DNA of 24,498 nucleotides from CAWULT01 sp963923455 (GTDB taxonomy: Bacteria; Acidobacteriota; Vicinamibacteria; Vicinamibacterales; UBA2999): the NCBI GenBank assembly GCA_963923455.1, contig CAWULT010000069.1, positions 1 to 24,498 of the forward strand, given 5' to 3'. The position numbers and the translations under genes were made by a program. This document shows, piece by piece, positions 15,799-24,498 of the stretch. Each line of letters starts with the position of its first letter. The first letter of the stretch is position 1. Below the pieces are notes generated by a model that was given only the letters and a program-made list of their open reading frames with translations, searched no databases and had not been told where the DNA came from.

Positions 15799-17598
15799 TC
15801 AGTCCAAGTGCGCCTTCTCCGAGTCGCCCATCTCGACGCCGACGCCCGGGAAATACTCCTTCCATCGGGCCGTCACCTTTGCGGCCACGTCCTCCCGGCC
15901 GGTGACCTCCTTGGGATACCACGGCTTCATCCGGGCATCGATCACGATCGGCCCGGAGTACGAGACGTGGTTGCGGACGATGCGGGCCTCGGCCGCGTGG
16001 ATGTCGGCCGCCGGCTCGAAGCGCGTGAACGTCGTCCACAGGAAGTTCATGTCGCTCCGGGCGGCGCGTGCCGGTTCGTCGGTCACGACGACGAGCGGCC
16101 AGCGCGCGAACGCGGGATGCGCCGCGATACGAGCAGCGAAACCCTGCTCGTCCGCGAAGCGCGGCGCGCCCACAACCAGGCAGCCGCCGCAGAACACCCG
16201 GACGTCGGTGACGCCGGCCGGCACGTCCGCCGCGGTGAACTGCCGCGGCAGGTCGCGCACCGGGTCGCCCAGGCCGAGCCAGACGCCCTTGGAGCCGGCG
16301 TTGACGGCCGGGCCGGTGTAATCGAGGGTGTCCATCGACAGGTTCGAGAAGACGTACAGGTCCGTCTCCGGATGCGTGCGGGCGAGCACGTGCTCGAGCG
16401 TCGCGCGGAAATCCCGCAGGTCAACGTGGCGGTCCGTCAGCAGCAGGAACTTGGTCAGCGACAGCTGGCCCTCGCCGAGGATGCGGAATGCGCTGGCCAT
16501 CGCCTCGCGCGCATAGCGCTGCTTGACCACGGCCGCACCCAGCGAGTGGTAGCCGGTCTCGCCGTAGGACCACAGCTGCTCCACCGCCGGCATCACCAGC
16601 GGGAAGAGGGGCGACAGCAGTTCCTGGAGCAGGTCGCCGATGAAGAAGTCTTCCTGCCGGGGCTTGCCGACGACGGTCGCCGGGTAGATCGCGTCGGCCC
16701 GATGGGCCAGGCGCTGGACGGAGAAGACGGGATAATCGTGCTGCAGGGAGTAGTAGCCGTAATGATCGCCGAACGGGCCCTCTGGCCGGCGGACACGCGG
16801 AGCCACCTCGCCCATCAACGCGAACTCCGCCCCGGCCACGAGCGGGTGCGGCCCGACGCCGTGCACCTGCCGGATGCGGTCGCCCGCGATGAGCGACGCC
16901 AGCATCAGCTCCGGTACGTTCTCGGGGAGCGGCGCGATCGCCGACAGGATGAGCGCCGGCGGCCCGCCGAGGAACACCGTCACCGGCAGGGCCTCGTTCC
17001 GGCGCTCGGCCACGGCGTAGTGGTAGCCGCCGCCCTTGCCGATCTGCCAGTGCATGCCCGTCGTGTGCCGATCGTAGACGTGCATCCGGTACATGCCGAG
17101 GTTGTGCCCCGGCCGCTCCGGGTGGTGCGTGTAGACGAGCGGCAGCGTGACGAACGGGCCGCCGTCCTCCGGCCACGACGTGATGACCGGCAGCCGGTCG
17201 AGGCGCACGTCGGTCGTCACCCGTTCGGTCACCGGGCCCTTCGACGCCCGCGCGGTCCCCACCTTGAGCAGTTCGAGCCCGACGTCACGCGCGCCCCACA
17301 GCTTGCCCATCGTGGGCGGCAGCAGCGTCTCGGCCAGATGCACGACGCGCCTGATCAGGCGCAGCGGCCGCTCGCCGAAGGCCATCTCGGCGCGCTTCGG
17401 CGTGCCGAACAGGTTTGTCACCAGCCGGAAGTCCGAGCCGGCAACGTTGGTGAAGAGCAGCGCCGGGCCGCCGGCGGCGATCACCCGCCGGTGGATCTCG
17501 GCGACCTCGAGATGGGGGTCGACCGGCGCGTCCACCGTGACGACGGCATTGTCGCGGCGGAGCTGGTCGAGGAAGGCGCGCAGGTCGGGAAACGACAC
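15799..17598 (-). CDS. UbiD-family prenylated-FMN-dependent decarboxylase
   Basis: A 599-residue UbiD-family enzyme. The N-terminus DLRAFLDQLRRDNAVVTVDA matches the UbiD N-domain, which fixes the GTG start at 17598. Catalytic-domain hallmarks: HNLGMYRMHVYD (R171), AEFALMGEVAPR (E258) and PEGPFGDHYGYYS (272-284), matching the conserved Arg/Glu residues that contact prenylated FMN and the metal. The long form resembles menaquinone-pathway or aromatic-acid decarboxylases, and the true substrate cannot be told from sequence. The cofactor maker UbiX is not in the window. It begins 22 nt after the EttA stop, so it is likely co-transcribed. The ribosome site is weak (CGGAG, 13 nt away), which may mean coupling to ettA. 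Confidence 0.88.
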   Translation of the reverse strand: MSFPDLRAFLDQLRRDNAVVTVDAPVDPHLEVAEIHRRVIAAGGPALLFTNVAGSDFRLVTNLFGTPKRAEMAFGERPLRLIRRVVHLAETLLPPTMGKLWGARDVGLELLKVGTARASKGPVTERVTTDVRLDRLPVITSWPEDGGPFVTLPLVYTHHPERPGHNLGMYRMHVYDRHTTGMHWQIGKGGGYHYAVAERRNEALPVTVFLGGPPALILSAIAPLPENVPELMLASLIAGDRIRQVHGVGPHPLVAGAEFALMGEVAPRVRRPEGPFGDHYGYYSLQHDYPVFSVQRLAHRADAIYPATVVGKPRQEDFFIGDLLQELLSPLFPLVMPAVEQLWSYGETGYHSLGAAVVKQRYAREAMASAFRILGEGQLSLTKFLLLTDRHVDLRDFRATLEHVLARTHPETDLYVFSNLSMDTLDYTGPAVNAGSKGVWLGLGDPVRDLPRQFTAADVPAGVTDVRVFCGGCLVVGAPRFADEQGFAARIAAHPAFARWPLVVVTDEPARAARSDMNFLWTTFTRFEPAADIHAAEARIVRNHVSYSGPIVIDARMKPWYPKEVTGREDVAAKVTARWKEYFPGVGVEMGDSEKAHLD

Positions 17599-17620
17599 GG
17601 GGTGCGGCGGCTCCGGCGCC

Positions 17621-19291
<1,671 letters not shown>

Positions 19292-19332
19292 CGCGCTCGA
19301 CCGGAATGGGGACCCGTCAGTATACCAAGCCG

Positions 19333-20049
19333 CTACTGCGCTCCCCTCGCCACCGGCTTGCCGTAGACCTCGAACTGCGCGAGGTCGGACCAGCCGCCCG
19401 GGCCGTGGCCGCTGCCCGGCATCAGGTCCACGAAGCCGATCTCGTCGACCGCGCTCAGGTCCACCTTCTCGACGACGTTGCCGGTGGCCACCGCGCGGGC
19501 CGGGTCGAACTTCAGCCACTTCGCGTCGGCCAGCAGGATCTCGCTGTACAGCCAGTCGCGCGTGACGCCGTCGGCCCGGTCGGCCACGAGCATCGTGCCG
19601 TCCGCCAGCTTGACGAGGGGACGGATCTGGTGGAAGCCCGACATCTTGGTGTTCCATCGGATCCGCGCGAGCCCGGTCAGGTCGGCGAGGCTGCTCTTGT
19701 GCCGCAGCGTCAGCCCGCACGGCGTCGTGCACATGCCGGTCCAGACGTGGATCGGGTTGCTCTCGTTGCCGGCCGCGCCGGTCACCTGAATCTCCTTGGC
19801 GGATGGCCCGTACAGCTTCAGTTCGAGGTCCGGGTTCGCCACCGACTCCTGCGAGACCGGGTGCTCGTCACCCTTGGCGTTCTGCTTCCACTCCTCCCTG
19901 AGGAACAGTGCCGGCCGTCCCGCCGGGCGGGCGCCGCCGGCCCGCGCCTGCGCCTGCGCCTGAACGGGCGACACGCCCGCCGCGACGATGCCGATCATCA
20001 TGCCGCCGGCGGCGACGCCGGCGAACAGCCCCTGCTTCAGTCGTGACAT
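19333..20049 (-). CDS. Secreted protein of unknown function
   Basis: A 238-residue protein with a Sec signal peptide (MSRLKQGLFAGVAAGGMMIG onward, likely cleavage after VQAQA) followed by an AQAQAR / Gly-Pro linker. The mature part reads LFLREEWKQNAKGDEHPVSQ, LELKLYGPSAKEIQVTG, IHVWTGMCTTPCGLTLRHKS, LTGLARIRWNTKMSGFHQIR, VDLSAVDEIGFVDLMPGSG and FEVYGKPVA. It resembles uncharacterised secreted proteins I associate with Acidobacteria and Planctomycetes, with a jelly-roll, carbohydrate-binding look, but I cannot assign a named family. MCTTPC may form a disulfide. ATG at 20049 has AAGGAG 7 nt upstream. It lies 30 nt after the M16 peptidase gene. Confidence 0.8.
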   Translation of the reverse strand: MSRLKQGLFAGVAAGGMMIGIVAAGVSPVQAQAQARAGGARPAGRPALFLREEWKQNAKGDEHPVSQESVANPDLELKLYGPSAKEIQVTGAAGNESNPIHVWTGMCTTPCGLTLRHKSSLADLTGLARIRWNTKMSGFHQIRPLVKLADGTMLVADRADGVTRDWLYSEILLADAKWLKFDPARAVATGNVVEKVDLSAVDEIGFVDLMPGSGHGPGGWSDLAQFEVYGKPVARGAQ

Positions 20050-20079
20050 GAAACGCTCCTTCGGATGGTCGGACTCGGG

Positions 20080-22971
20080 CTAGCGCGTCTGCGCCGCGGC
20101 CCCGGCCTCGGGCACCAGCGTGACGATGGTGTGACGTGACGCGGGGAGGTAGTCCCGCATCACCGCATGAATGTTCTCGACGCTCAACGATTCGGTCCGC
20201 TCGAGCCGCAGCGGAATCCGCCGCGCGTCTCGCCCGAGCAGGTGCATCGCCTGGAGCGAGCTCAGCCAATAGCCGTTCTGCTTCAGGGCGTTCTGCAGAT
20301 CGTTCTTCTCCGCCTCCTTGACGGCCTGGACGTCCGTCGGCGACGGGCCCTCGCGCCGGAGCCTGTCCACCTCGGCCATCACGGCGGCGATCAGGCTGTC
20401 GACGTTCTCTGGGGCACTGGCGAACTGGACCGTGGTCGTCCCGTAGCCGGGCACCGGCGACTGGTTGCCGTAGCCGACGCTGACCGAGTAGGTGCCTCCG
20501 AGCTTCTCGCGCAGGATGTCCCGGAGCTTCATCTGCAGGACCTCCGCGGCCGCCGACATGCGGTGGGTCGCCAGTTCCTCCAGGCCGGTCTCCGAGAAGA
20601 ACGTGATGACGGTCTGGCTGCGGGGCTCGCGCCCCATCGTGACGGTCTCGCGCTGCACGGACGCCGGAAACTGGAGGCGCAGGTCGCGCCACTGCGAGCT
20701 GGGGGCTCCGGCCGACGGCAGGCTCCCGAGATAGGTCGCCAGCAGCGGCGCAATCCCGTCGACGGTGAACGAGCCGACGAAGAAGAAGGAGAAGTCGGCC
20801 GCGTTGGCGAACCGCGCCCGGTAGAAGGACAACATCCGGTCGGCGTCCAGCTTCGGCAGGTCCTCGACACGGATCGGCCGTGCCGTGTAGTGGTCCATCG
20901 TGTTGACGCGCCGGACGCGCTCGCCGAAGACGGCCCCCGGGCTCTGGGCCTGGTTGGCCAGTGAGGCCTCCAGCCGGCGCCGCAGCAGGTCGAGCGCCGC
21001 GGCGTCGCCTCCCGGGGCGGTGAACGACAGCGAGGCGAGCTGGAGCGCCGTTTCGAGATCCTTCGGCGTGCTCGAACCGTTGATGCCGTGCGTATAGGTC
21101 GAGATGTAGGCGGAGGCCCCCGCAATCCGTCCCGCCAGCATCTTGCCGAGATCGACCGGCGAGAAGCCGCCCATGCCGGCCAGGCCCACCAGCGTCGTGG
21201 CGAGCGACGCGTTCAGGTACTCCTCGGGCGAGGCGAGCGACAGGCCGCCCCTCGCGTACGACGTGAACACGATCTGGTCGTTGCGGAAGTCGGTGGGCTT
21301 CAGCCACACCTCGACGCCGTTCGACAGCGTCAGCACGGTCACGCCGATCTCGGGGATCTCGCGGCGGGCGCGTACCGTACCGGGGGTTGCCGGCCGCGCC
21401 ATCAACTCGCGCCCGGCGGTCTCGTCGCGCCACGCGGTCACCGAGGCCGCCAGCCCCGTCCGAAGCGCCGTCCGCAGGTCGGCGTCCGTCACCGCCGACA
21501 GGCCGGGCTTCTGCGGAGCCGACGCCAGCACCACCTGGTTGTCGTCGCCGAAGAGCTCGCGCGCCATCGTGGCGACCTCGGCGGTGGTGATCGTCGACAG
21601 GAACTGCCTCGCCAGCGCCAGCTCACGCTCGATGCCCGGCGCGGCCTCGCCACTCAGGTAGTGCCGCAGCAGCTCGGCCGCGAGCCCGTCGCTCTCGACC
21701 GTGTTGCGCTCGTTGAACGACCGCTCGTAGGACGCCAGCATGTCGCGTCGCGCGCGATCGAGCTCGCCCTCGCCGAACCCGAATTGACGCACCCGCGCAA
21801 TCTCCTGCCCGAGCGCCGCCAACCCCTTCTGGATGCCCCCGTCGTTGACGCGGGCCGACACCGTCACGCCCTCGACCGTGCGGCCGAGCGTCTCGTCGCC
21901 CGACGAGGCCCTGAGGAACGGTGCGTCCCCCCGGCGCGCGATCTCGCCCAGCCGCTCGTTGACCATCTGGTGCATGAGCGACCGGACCAGCGACCGGCGG
22001 TAGTCCCCCGCCGTGCGCAGCCGCTCGATCGGGCGCTTGCGGAGCACCGACACGGACGACCCCTGCGCCTCCGGATCGGACGTGAACACGTAGCGCGCGT
22101 CCTGATGCGGAGGAATCGGGTAGACGGTCCGTTCGAGCGGCGGCCGCGCAGGCAGCGACCCGAACGTCTCCCTGACGCGCTGCTCCGCCGCGGCCGCATC
22201 CAGGTCGCCGACGACGATCACCGCCATCCGATCGGCACGGTAGTAGTCGCGGTAGAAGTCGCGCAGCCGCTGCGCCGGAAACGTGCGGAGCGTCTCCGGC
22301 GTGCCAATCGGCACTCGCTCCGTGTAGCGGGACGACGGGCCGAACAGGCCTGCCAGCTGCGGCGCTTGCATGCGGGTGGAGGCGCCCAGGCGGCCCCGCC
22401 ACTCCTCGATGACGACGCCCCGTTCCTTGTCGATCTCCGCCGGATCGAGCGTCAGGCCGCCCGCGAAGTCGCCGAGCGCCTCGAAGCCCCGCGCGAGCGC
22501 GCCCTGGCGCTCGGTCGGCACGTTCAGCATGTACACCGTCTCGTCGAAGCCGGTATACGCGTTGACGTGGGGGCCGAAGCGCGCGCCGATCGACTCGAGG
22601 TAGCCGACGAGCTCACCGGGCTTGAAGTGCGCGGTGCCGTTGAACGCCATGTGCTCGAGCATGTGCGCGAGGCCGCGCTGGTCGTCGGCCTCGTCGATCG
22701 AGCCGGCCCGCACGGCCAACCGGAGCAGGACGCGGTTGGCGGGACGCGGGTTCTGGCGGATGAAGTAGGTCAGTCCGTTCGGCAGCGTGCCGGTCCGGAT
22801 GGCGGGGTCGAGTGGAAGCGGCGCCCGGAGCGCGTCGTCGCCGGCGCCCTGCGCGGCAGCGGACGCCACCACGGCCAGGCCGGCCAGCACCACGGCCAGC
22901 GCCACGACGGCCCACGACTTCCGATATGCTGCCCCGATGCGGCTGCGGATCAGACGGCTCGACTCCACCAT
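20080..22971 (-). CDS. M16-family zinc metallopeptidase, exported, tandem-domain
   Basis: A 963-residue pitrilysin-type peptidase with the inverted zinc motif HMLEH (H103, E106, H107) and the downstream ligand in DKERGVVIEEW (E183). The second half contains another M16 domain pair (from about residue 560: SNGVEVWLKPTDFRNDQI) without an HxxEH motif, as expected for the inactive partner half. Arg/Lys-rich residues then AVVALAVVLAGLAVVASAAA form a signal peptide, placing it in the periplasm. ATG at 22971 follows GGAGG; a GTG four codons earlier is also possible. No ATG lies between 22971 and the signal peptide, so the gene start overlaps divergent dut by about 35 bp. First gene of the leftward group. 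Confidence 0.9.
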   Translation of the reverse strand: MVESSRLIRSRIGAAYRKSWAVVALAVVLAGLAVVASAAAQGAGDDALRAPLPLDPAIRTGTLPNGLTYFIRQNPRPANRVLLRLAVRAGSIDEADDQRGLAHMLEHMAFNGTAHFKPGELVGYLESIGARFGPHVNAYTGFDETVYMLNVPTERQGALARGFEALGDFAGGLTLDPAEIDKERGVVIEEWRGRLGASTRMQAPQLAGLFGPSSRYTERVPIGTPETLRTFPAQRLRDFYRDYYRADRMAVIVVGDLDAAAAEQRVRETFGSLPARPPLERTVYPIPPHQDARYVFTSDPEAQGSSVSVLRKRPIERLRTAGDYRRSLVRSLMHQMVNERLGEIARRGDAPFLRASSGDETLGRTVEGVTVSARVNDGGIQKGLAALGQEIARVRQFGFGEGELDRARRDMLASYERSFNERNTVESDGLAAELLRHYLSGEAAPGIERELALARQFLSTITTAEVATMARELFGDDNQVVLASAPQKPGLSAVTDADLRTALRTGLAASVTAWRDETAGRELMARPATPGTVRARREIPEIGVTVLTLSNGVEVWLKPTDFRNDQIVFTSYARGGLSLASPEEYLNASLATTLVGLAGMGGFSPVDLGKMLAGRIAGASAYISTYTHGINGSSTPKDLETALQLASLSFTAPGGDAAALDLLRRRLEASLANQAQSPGAVFGERVRRVNTMDHYTARPIRVEDLPKLDADRMLSFYRARFANAADFSFFFVGSFTVDGIAPLLATYLGSLPSAGAPSSQWRDLRLQFPASVQRETVTMGREPRSQTVITFFSETGLEELATHRMSAAAEVLQMKLRDILREKLGGTYSVSVGYGNQSPVPGYGTTTVQFASAPENVDSLIAAVMAEVDRLRREGPSPTDVQAVKEAEKNDLQNALKQNGYWLSSLQAMHLLGRDARRIPLRLERTESLSVENIHAVMRDYLPASRHTIVTLVPEAGAAAQTR
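22925..22930 (+). promoter_or_regulatory. Possible -10 element directly before dut
   Basis: TATGCT ends 6 nt before the dut ATG, and no Shine-Dalgarno sequence is present in GCCCCG between them. A start at the A of the ATG would make dut leaderless. No clear -35 box. It lies inside the 5' coding region of the M16 gene. Confidence 0.25.
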
Positions 22972-23368
22972 TCCCCTCCCCACGTACGGTACCGACGAGG
23001 CCGCAGGGTTCGACCTGGCGGCCGCGCACGATCTCGTGATCGCCCCCCGTCAAATCGCCCTCGTCCGGACCGGCCTCGTGATCGAGGTGCCGACCGGGTA
23101 TTTCCTGGGCATTTTCGCCCGAAGCAGCACGCCGCTCAAGCGCGGACTGCTGGTGGCCAACGGCGTCGGCGTCATCGACCCGGACTACTCGGGGCCGACC
23201 GACGAGGTCATGATCCAGGTGCTCAACGTCACCGATGCCGACGTGCGGGTCACCCGCGGGGATCGCCTCGCGCAGGGCATCCTGCTGCCCGCGCCGCGCG
23301 TCACCTGGGACGAGGTGACGGAGATTCGCGCCGCGGCGCGGGGCGGGTTCGGCGCGACCGGGCGCTGA
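22937..23368 (+). CDS. dut: dUTP diphosphatase
   Basis: Hydrolyses dUTP to dUMP and pyrophosphate, keeping uracil out of DNA and feeding dTMP synthesis. The 143-residue trimeric-type enzyme shows motif 1 DEAAGFDLAA, motif 2/3 region ARSSTPLKRGLLVANGVGVI then DPDYSG, motif 4 VTRGDRLAQGIL, and C-terminal motif 5 RGGFGATG. ARSST in place of the common RSRSG is a known variant of the family. The ATG at 22937 is fixed by the family start MRLRIRRLDSTIPLPTYGT. It has no ribosome site and overlaps the divergent M16 gene's 5' end. dinB follows after 17 nt. Confidence 0.93.
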   Translation: MRLRIRRLDSTIPLPTYGTDEAAGFDLAAAHDLVIAPRQIALVRTGLVIEVPTGYFLGIFARSSTPLKRGLLVANGVGVIDPDYSGPTDEVMIQVLNVTDADVRVTRGDRLAQGILLPAPRVTWDEVTEIRAAARGGFGATGR

Positions 23369-23385
23369 CGCGAGGCGGCACCGCC

Positions 23386-24489
23386 GTGAGGCGCATCCTG
23401 CACGTCGACATGGACGCGTTCTTCGCCTCGGTCGAGCAGCGGGACGACGCGCGGCTGCGCGGCCGTCCGGTAGCGGTCGGCGGCGCCCCCGACCGCCGAG
23501 GCGTCGTGGCGGCGGCCAGCTACGAGGCGCGGGCCTTCGGCGTGCGCTCGGCGATGCCGATGTCGCGGGCGGTGCGGCTCTGCCCGTCGCTGATCATCGT
23601 CCGGCCGGACGGGCAGAAATACCGGTCTGTCTCGAGGCAGATTCTCGATCTCTTCCGGACCGTCACCCCGCTCGTCGAGCCGCTGTCCCTCGACGAGGCC
23701 TACCTGGACGTGACCGAGAACGCCTGGGGTGAACCGCTCGGCATGACCGTTGCGAAGCGGCTGAAGCAGGCCATCCGCGACACCACCGGCCTCACCGCGT
23801 CGGCCGGCGTGGCCCCCAACAAGTTCCTCGCGAAAATCGCTTCCGGCTGGCAGAAACCCGACGGACTGACCGTGATTGCGCCGGAGCGGGTCGAGCACTT
23901 CCTGCAGGGCCTGCCCGTCGACGCGCTCTGGGGCGTCGGTCCGGTCACCGCGCAGAAGCTCCGCGACCGCGGCATCGAGAAGCTCGTCGACGTGCGCACG
24001 GCCGACCCGGCCCGGCTGCGGGAGGCCGTGGGCTCGCTTGCCGACTGGTTGCGCCAGCTGGCCCAGGGGCGCGACGACCGGCCCGTCGTCTCGGAGCGGT
24101 CGCCGAAGTCGTCCGGCAGCGAGAACACGTTCGAACACGACCTGACCAGCCTGGACCACATCCGTGACGCGGTCGCCGGCATGGCACGCGACGTCGCCGG
24201 GTGGCTCGAGCGCCGGATGCTCTACGCGCGCACGGTCACGATCAAGGTCCGCTACGACGACTTCTCGACGATCACGCGCAGCCACACGGCCGCGCCCACG
24301 CGCGACGAGGCCGCCATCGTGGCACGAGCGGCGGCCCTGCTCGAGCGGACCGAGGCCGGTGTACGCCCGGTGCGGCTGCTCGGCGTCAGCGTCCACGGCC
24401 TCGGCGACTCGCCGACGCCGACGCGGGAGGCCCGCCGCGTTCCCAGTGAAGGCACCGTCCGGCTGCCCTTCGACGATTCGGAACCCTAG
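23386..24489 (+). CDS. dinB: DNA polymerase IV (Y-family translesion polymerase)
   Basis: A 367-residue Y-family polymerase that copies past lesions with low fidelity. Catalytic acids are visible in HVDMDAFFASVEQ (D8) and SLDEAYLD (D103, E104); the steric-gate aromatic is in DAFF. Then TASAGVAPNKFLAKIAS, the helix-hairpin-helix stretch LWGVGPVTAQKLRDRGI, and the little-finger domain with RTVTIKVRYDDFSTITRS. The C-terminal VRLPF resembles a sliding-clamp binding motif. GTG at 23386 precedes RRILHVDMD, as expected, with GAGG 10 nt upstream. It is co-oriented with dut 17 nt away. No LexA-like box was recognised before it; control may come from dut. Confidence 0.94.
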   Translation: MRRILHVDMDAFFASVEQRDDARLRGRPVAVGGAPDRRGVVAAASYEARAFGVRSAMPMSRAVRLCPSLIIVRPDGQKYRSVSRQILDLFRTVTPLVEPLSLDEAYLDVTENAWGEPLGMTVAKRLKQAIRDTTGLTASAGVAPNKFLAKIASGWQKPDGLTVIAPERVEHFLQGLPVDALWGVGPVTAQKLRDRGIEKLVDVRTADPARLREAVGSLADWLRQLAQGRDDRPVVSERSPKSSGSENTFEHDLTSLDHIRDAVAGMARDVAGWLERRMLYARTVTIKVRYDDFSTITRSHTAAPTRDEAAIVARAAALLERTEAGVRPVRLLGVSVHGLGDSPTPTREARRVPSEGTVRLPFDDSEP

Positions 24490-24498
24490 GTCGTGCCC

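Noticed and set aside
21088..23385. Plus-strand open frame that runs into dinB without a stop
   Set aside because: The part before 23386 is antisense to the M16 gene and overlaps dut in another frame; the polymerase itself begins at RRILHVDMD.

Overview
The window is uniformly GC-rich and densely coded. It looks like chromosomal housekeeping DNA from an Acidobacteriota-type bacterium (possibly Vicinamibacteria); that placement is inference. It rests on the mix of a type III glutamine synthetase, an SDR-type threonine dehydrogenase, a Gly-rich secreted PKD protein, a remnant of a 'GGGAMGVVYRARD' Ser/Thr kinase, and a secreted protein of a type I associate with Acidobacteria and Planctomycetes. 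I see no rRNA, tRNA, CRISPR, transposase or integrase.

Layout. 1-1671 (-): type III glutamine synthetase, cut by the left edge. 1672-1994: divergent regulatory region with three dyads and a candidate promoter. 1995-3621 (+): homocysteine S-methyltransferase, then a GNAT acetyltransferase with a TTG start. 3765-3940 (-): two out-of-frame scraps of a Ser/Thr kinase. 3937-7287 (-): tightly coupled operon of threonine 3-dehydrogenase, DUF885 metallohydrolase and quinone oxidoreductase, with the kinase scrap last. 7329-7385: two back-to-back hairpins. 7391-9157 (-): TerB-like protein, then a GYF_2-AIM24 fusion. 9219-11066 (-): MsbA-type ABC exporter, divergent from apaG (11162-11545, +). 11578-11606: strong terminator between convergent genes. 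11630-15591 (-): a large secreted IPT/PKD/Big_2/Gly-rich protein, split in two by an apparent one-base frameshift. 15799-22971 (-): M16 peptidase, unknown secreted protein, EttA and a UbiD-family decarboxylase, closely spaced. 22937-24489 (+): dut-dinB, whose 5' end overlaps the 5' end of the M16 gene.

Functional themes: nitrogen and amino-acid metabolism on the left (glutamine synthetase, methionine synthesis, threonine catabolism); envelope and stress functions in the middle (ABC exporter, TerB/AIM24, surface protein); translation control, quinone or aromatic-acid decarboxylation and secreted proteolysis on the right; and nucleotide-pool cleaning coupled to translesion synthesis at the right edge. 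I see no obvious new defence or mobile system. The best second-look items are the kinase remnant, the dyad-rich glutamine synthetase promoter, and the frameshifted surface protein.
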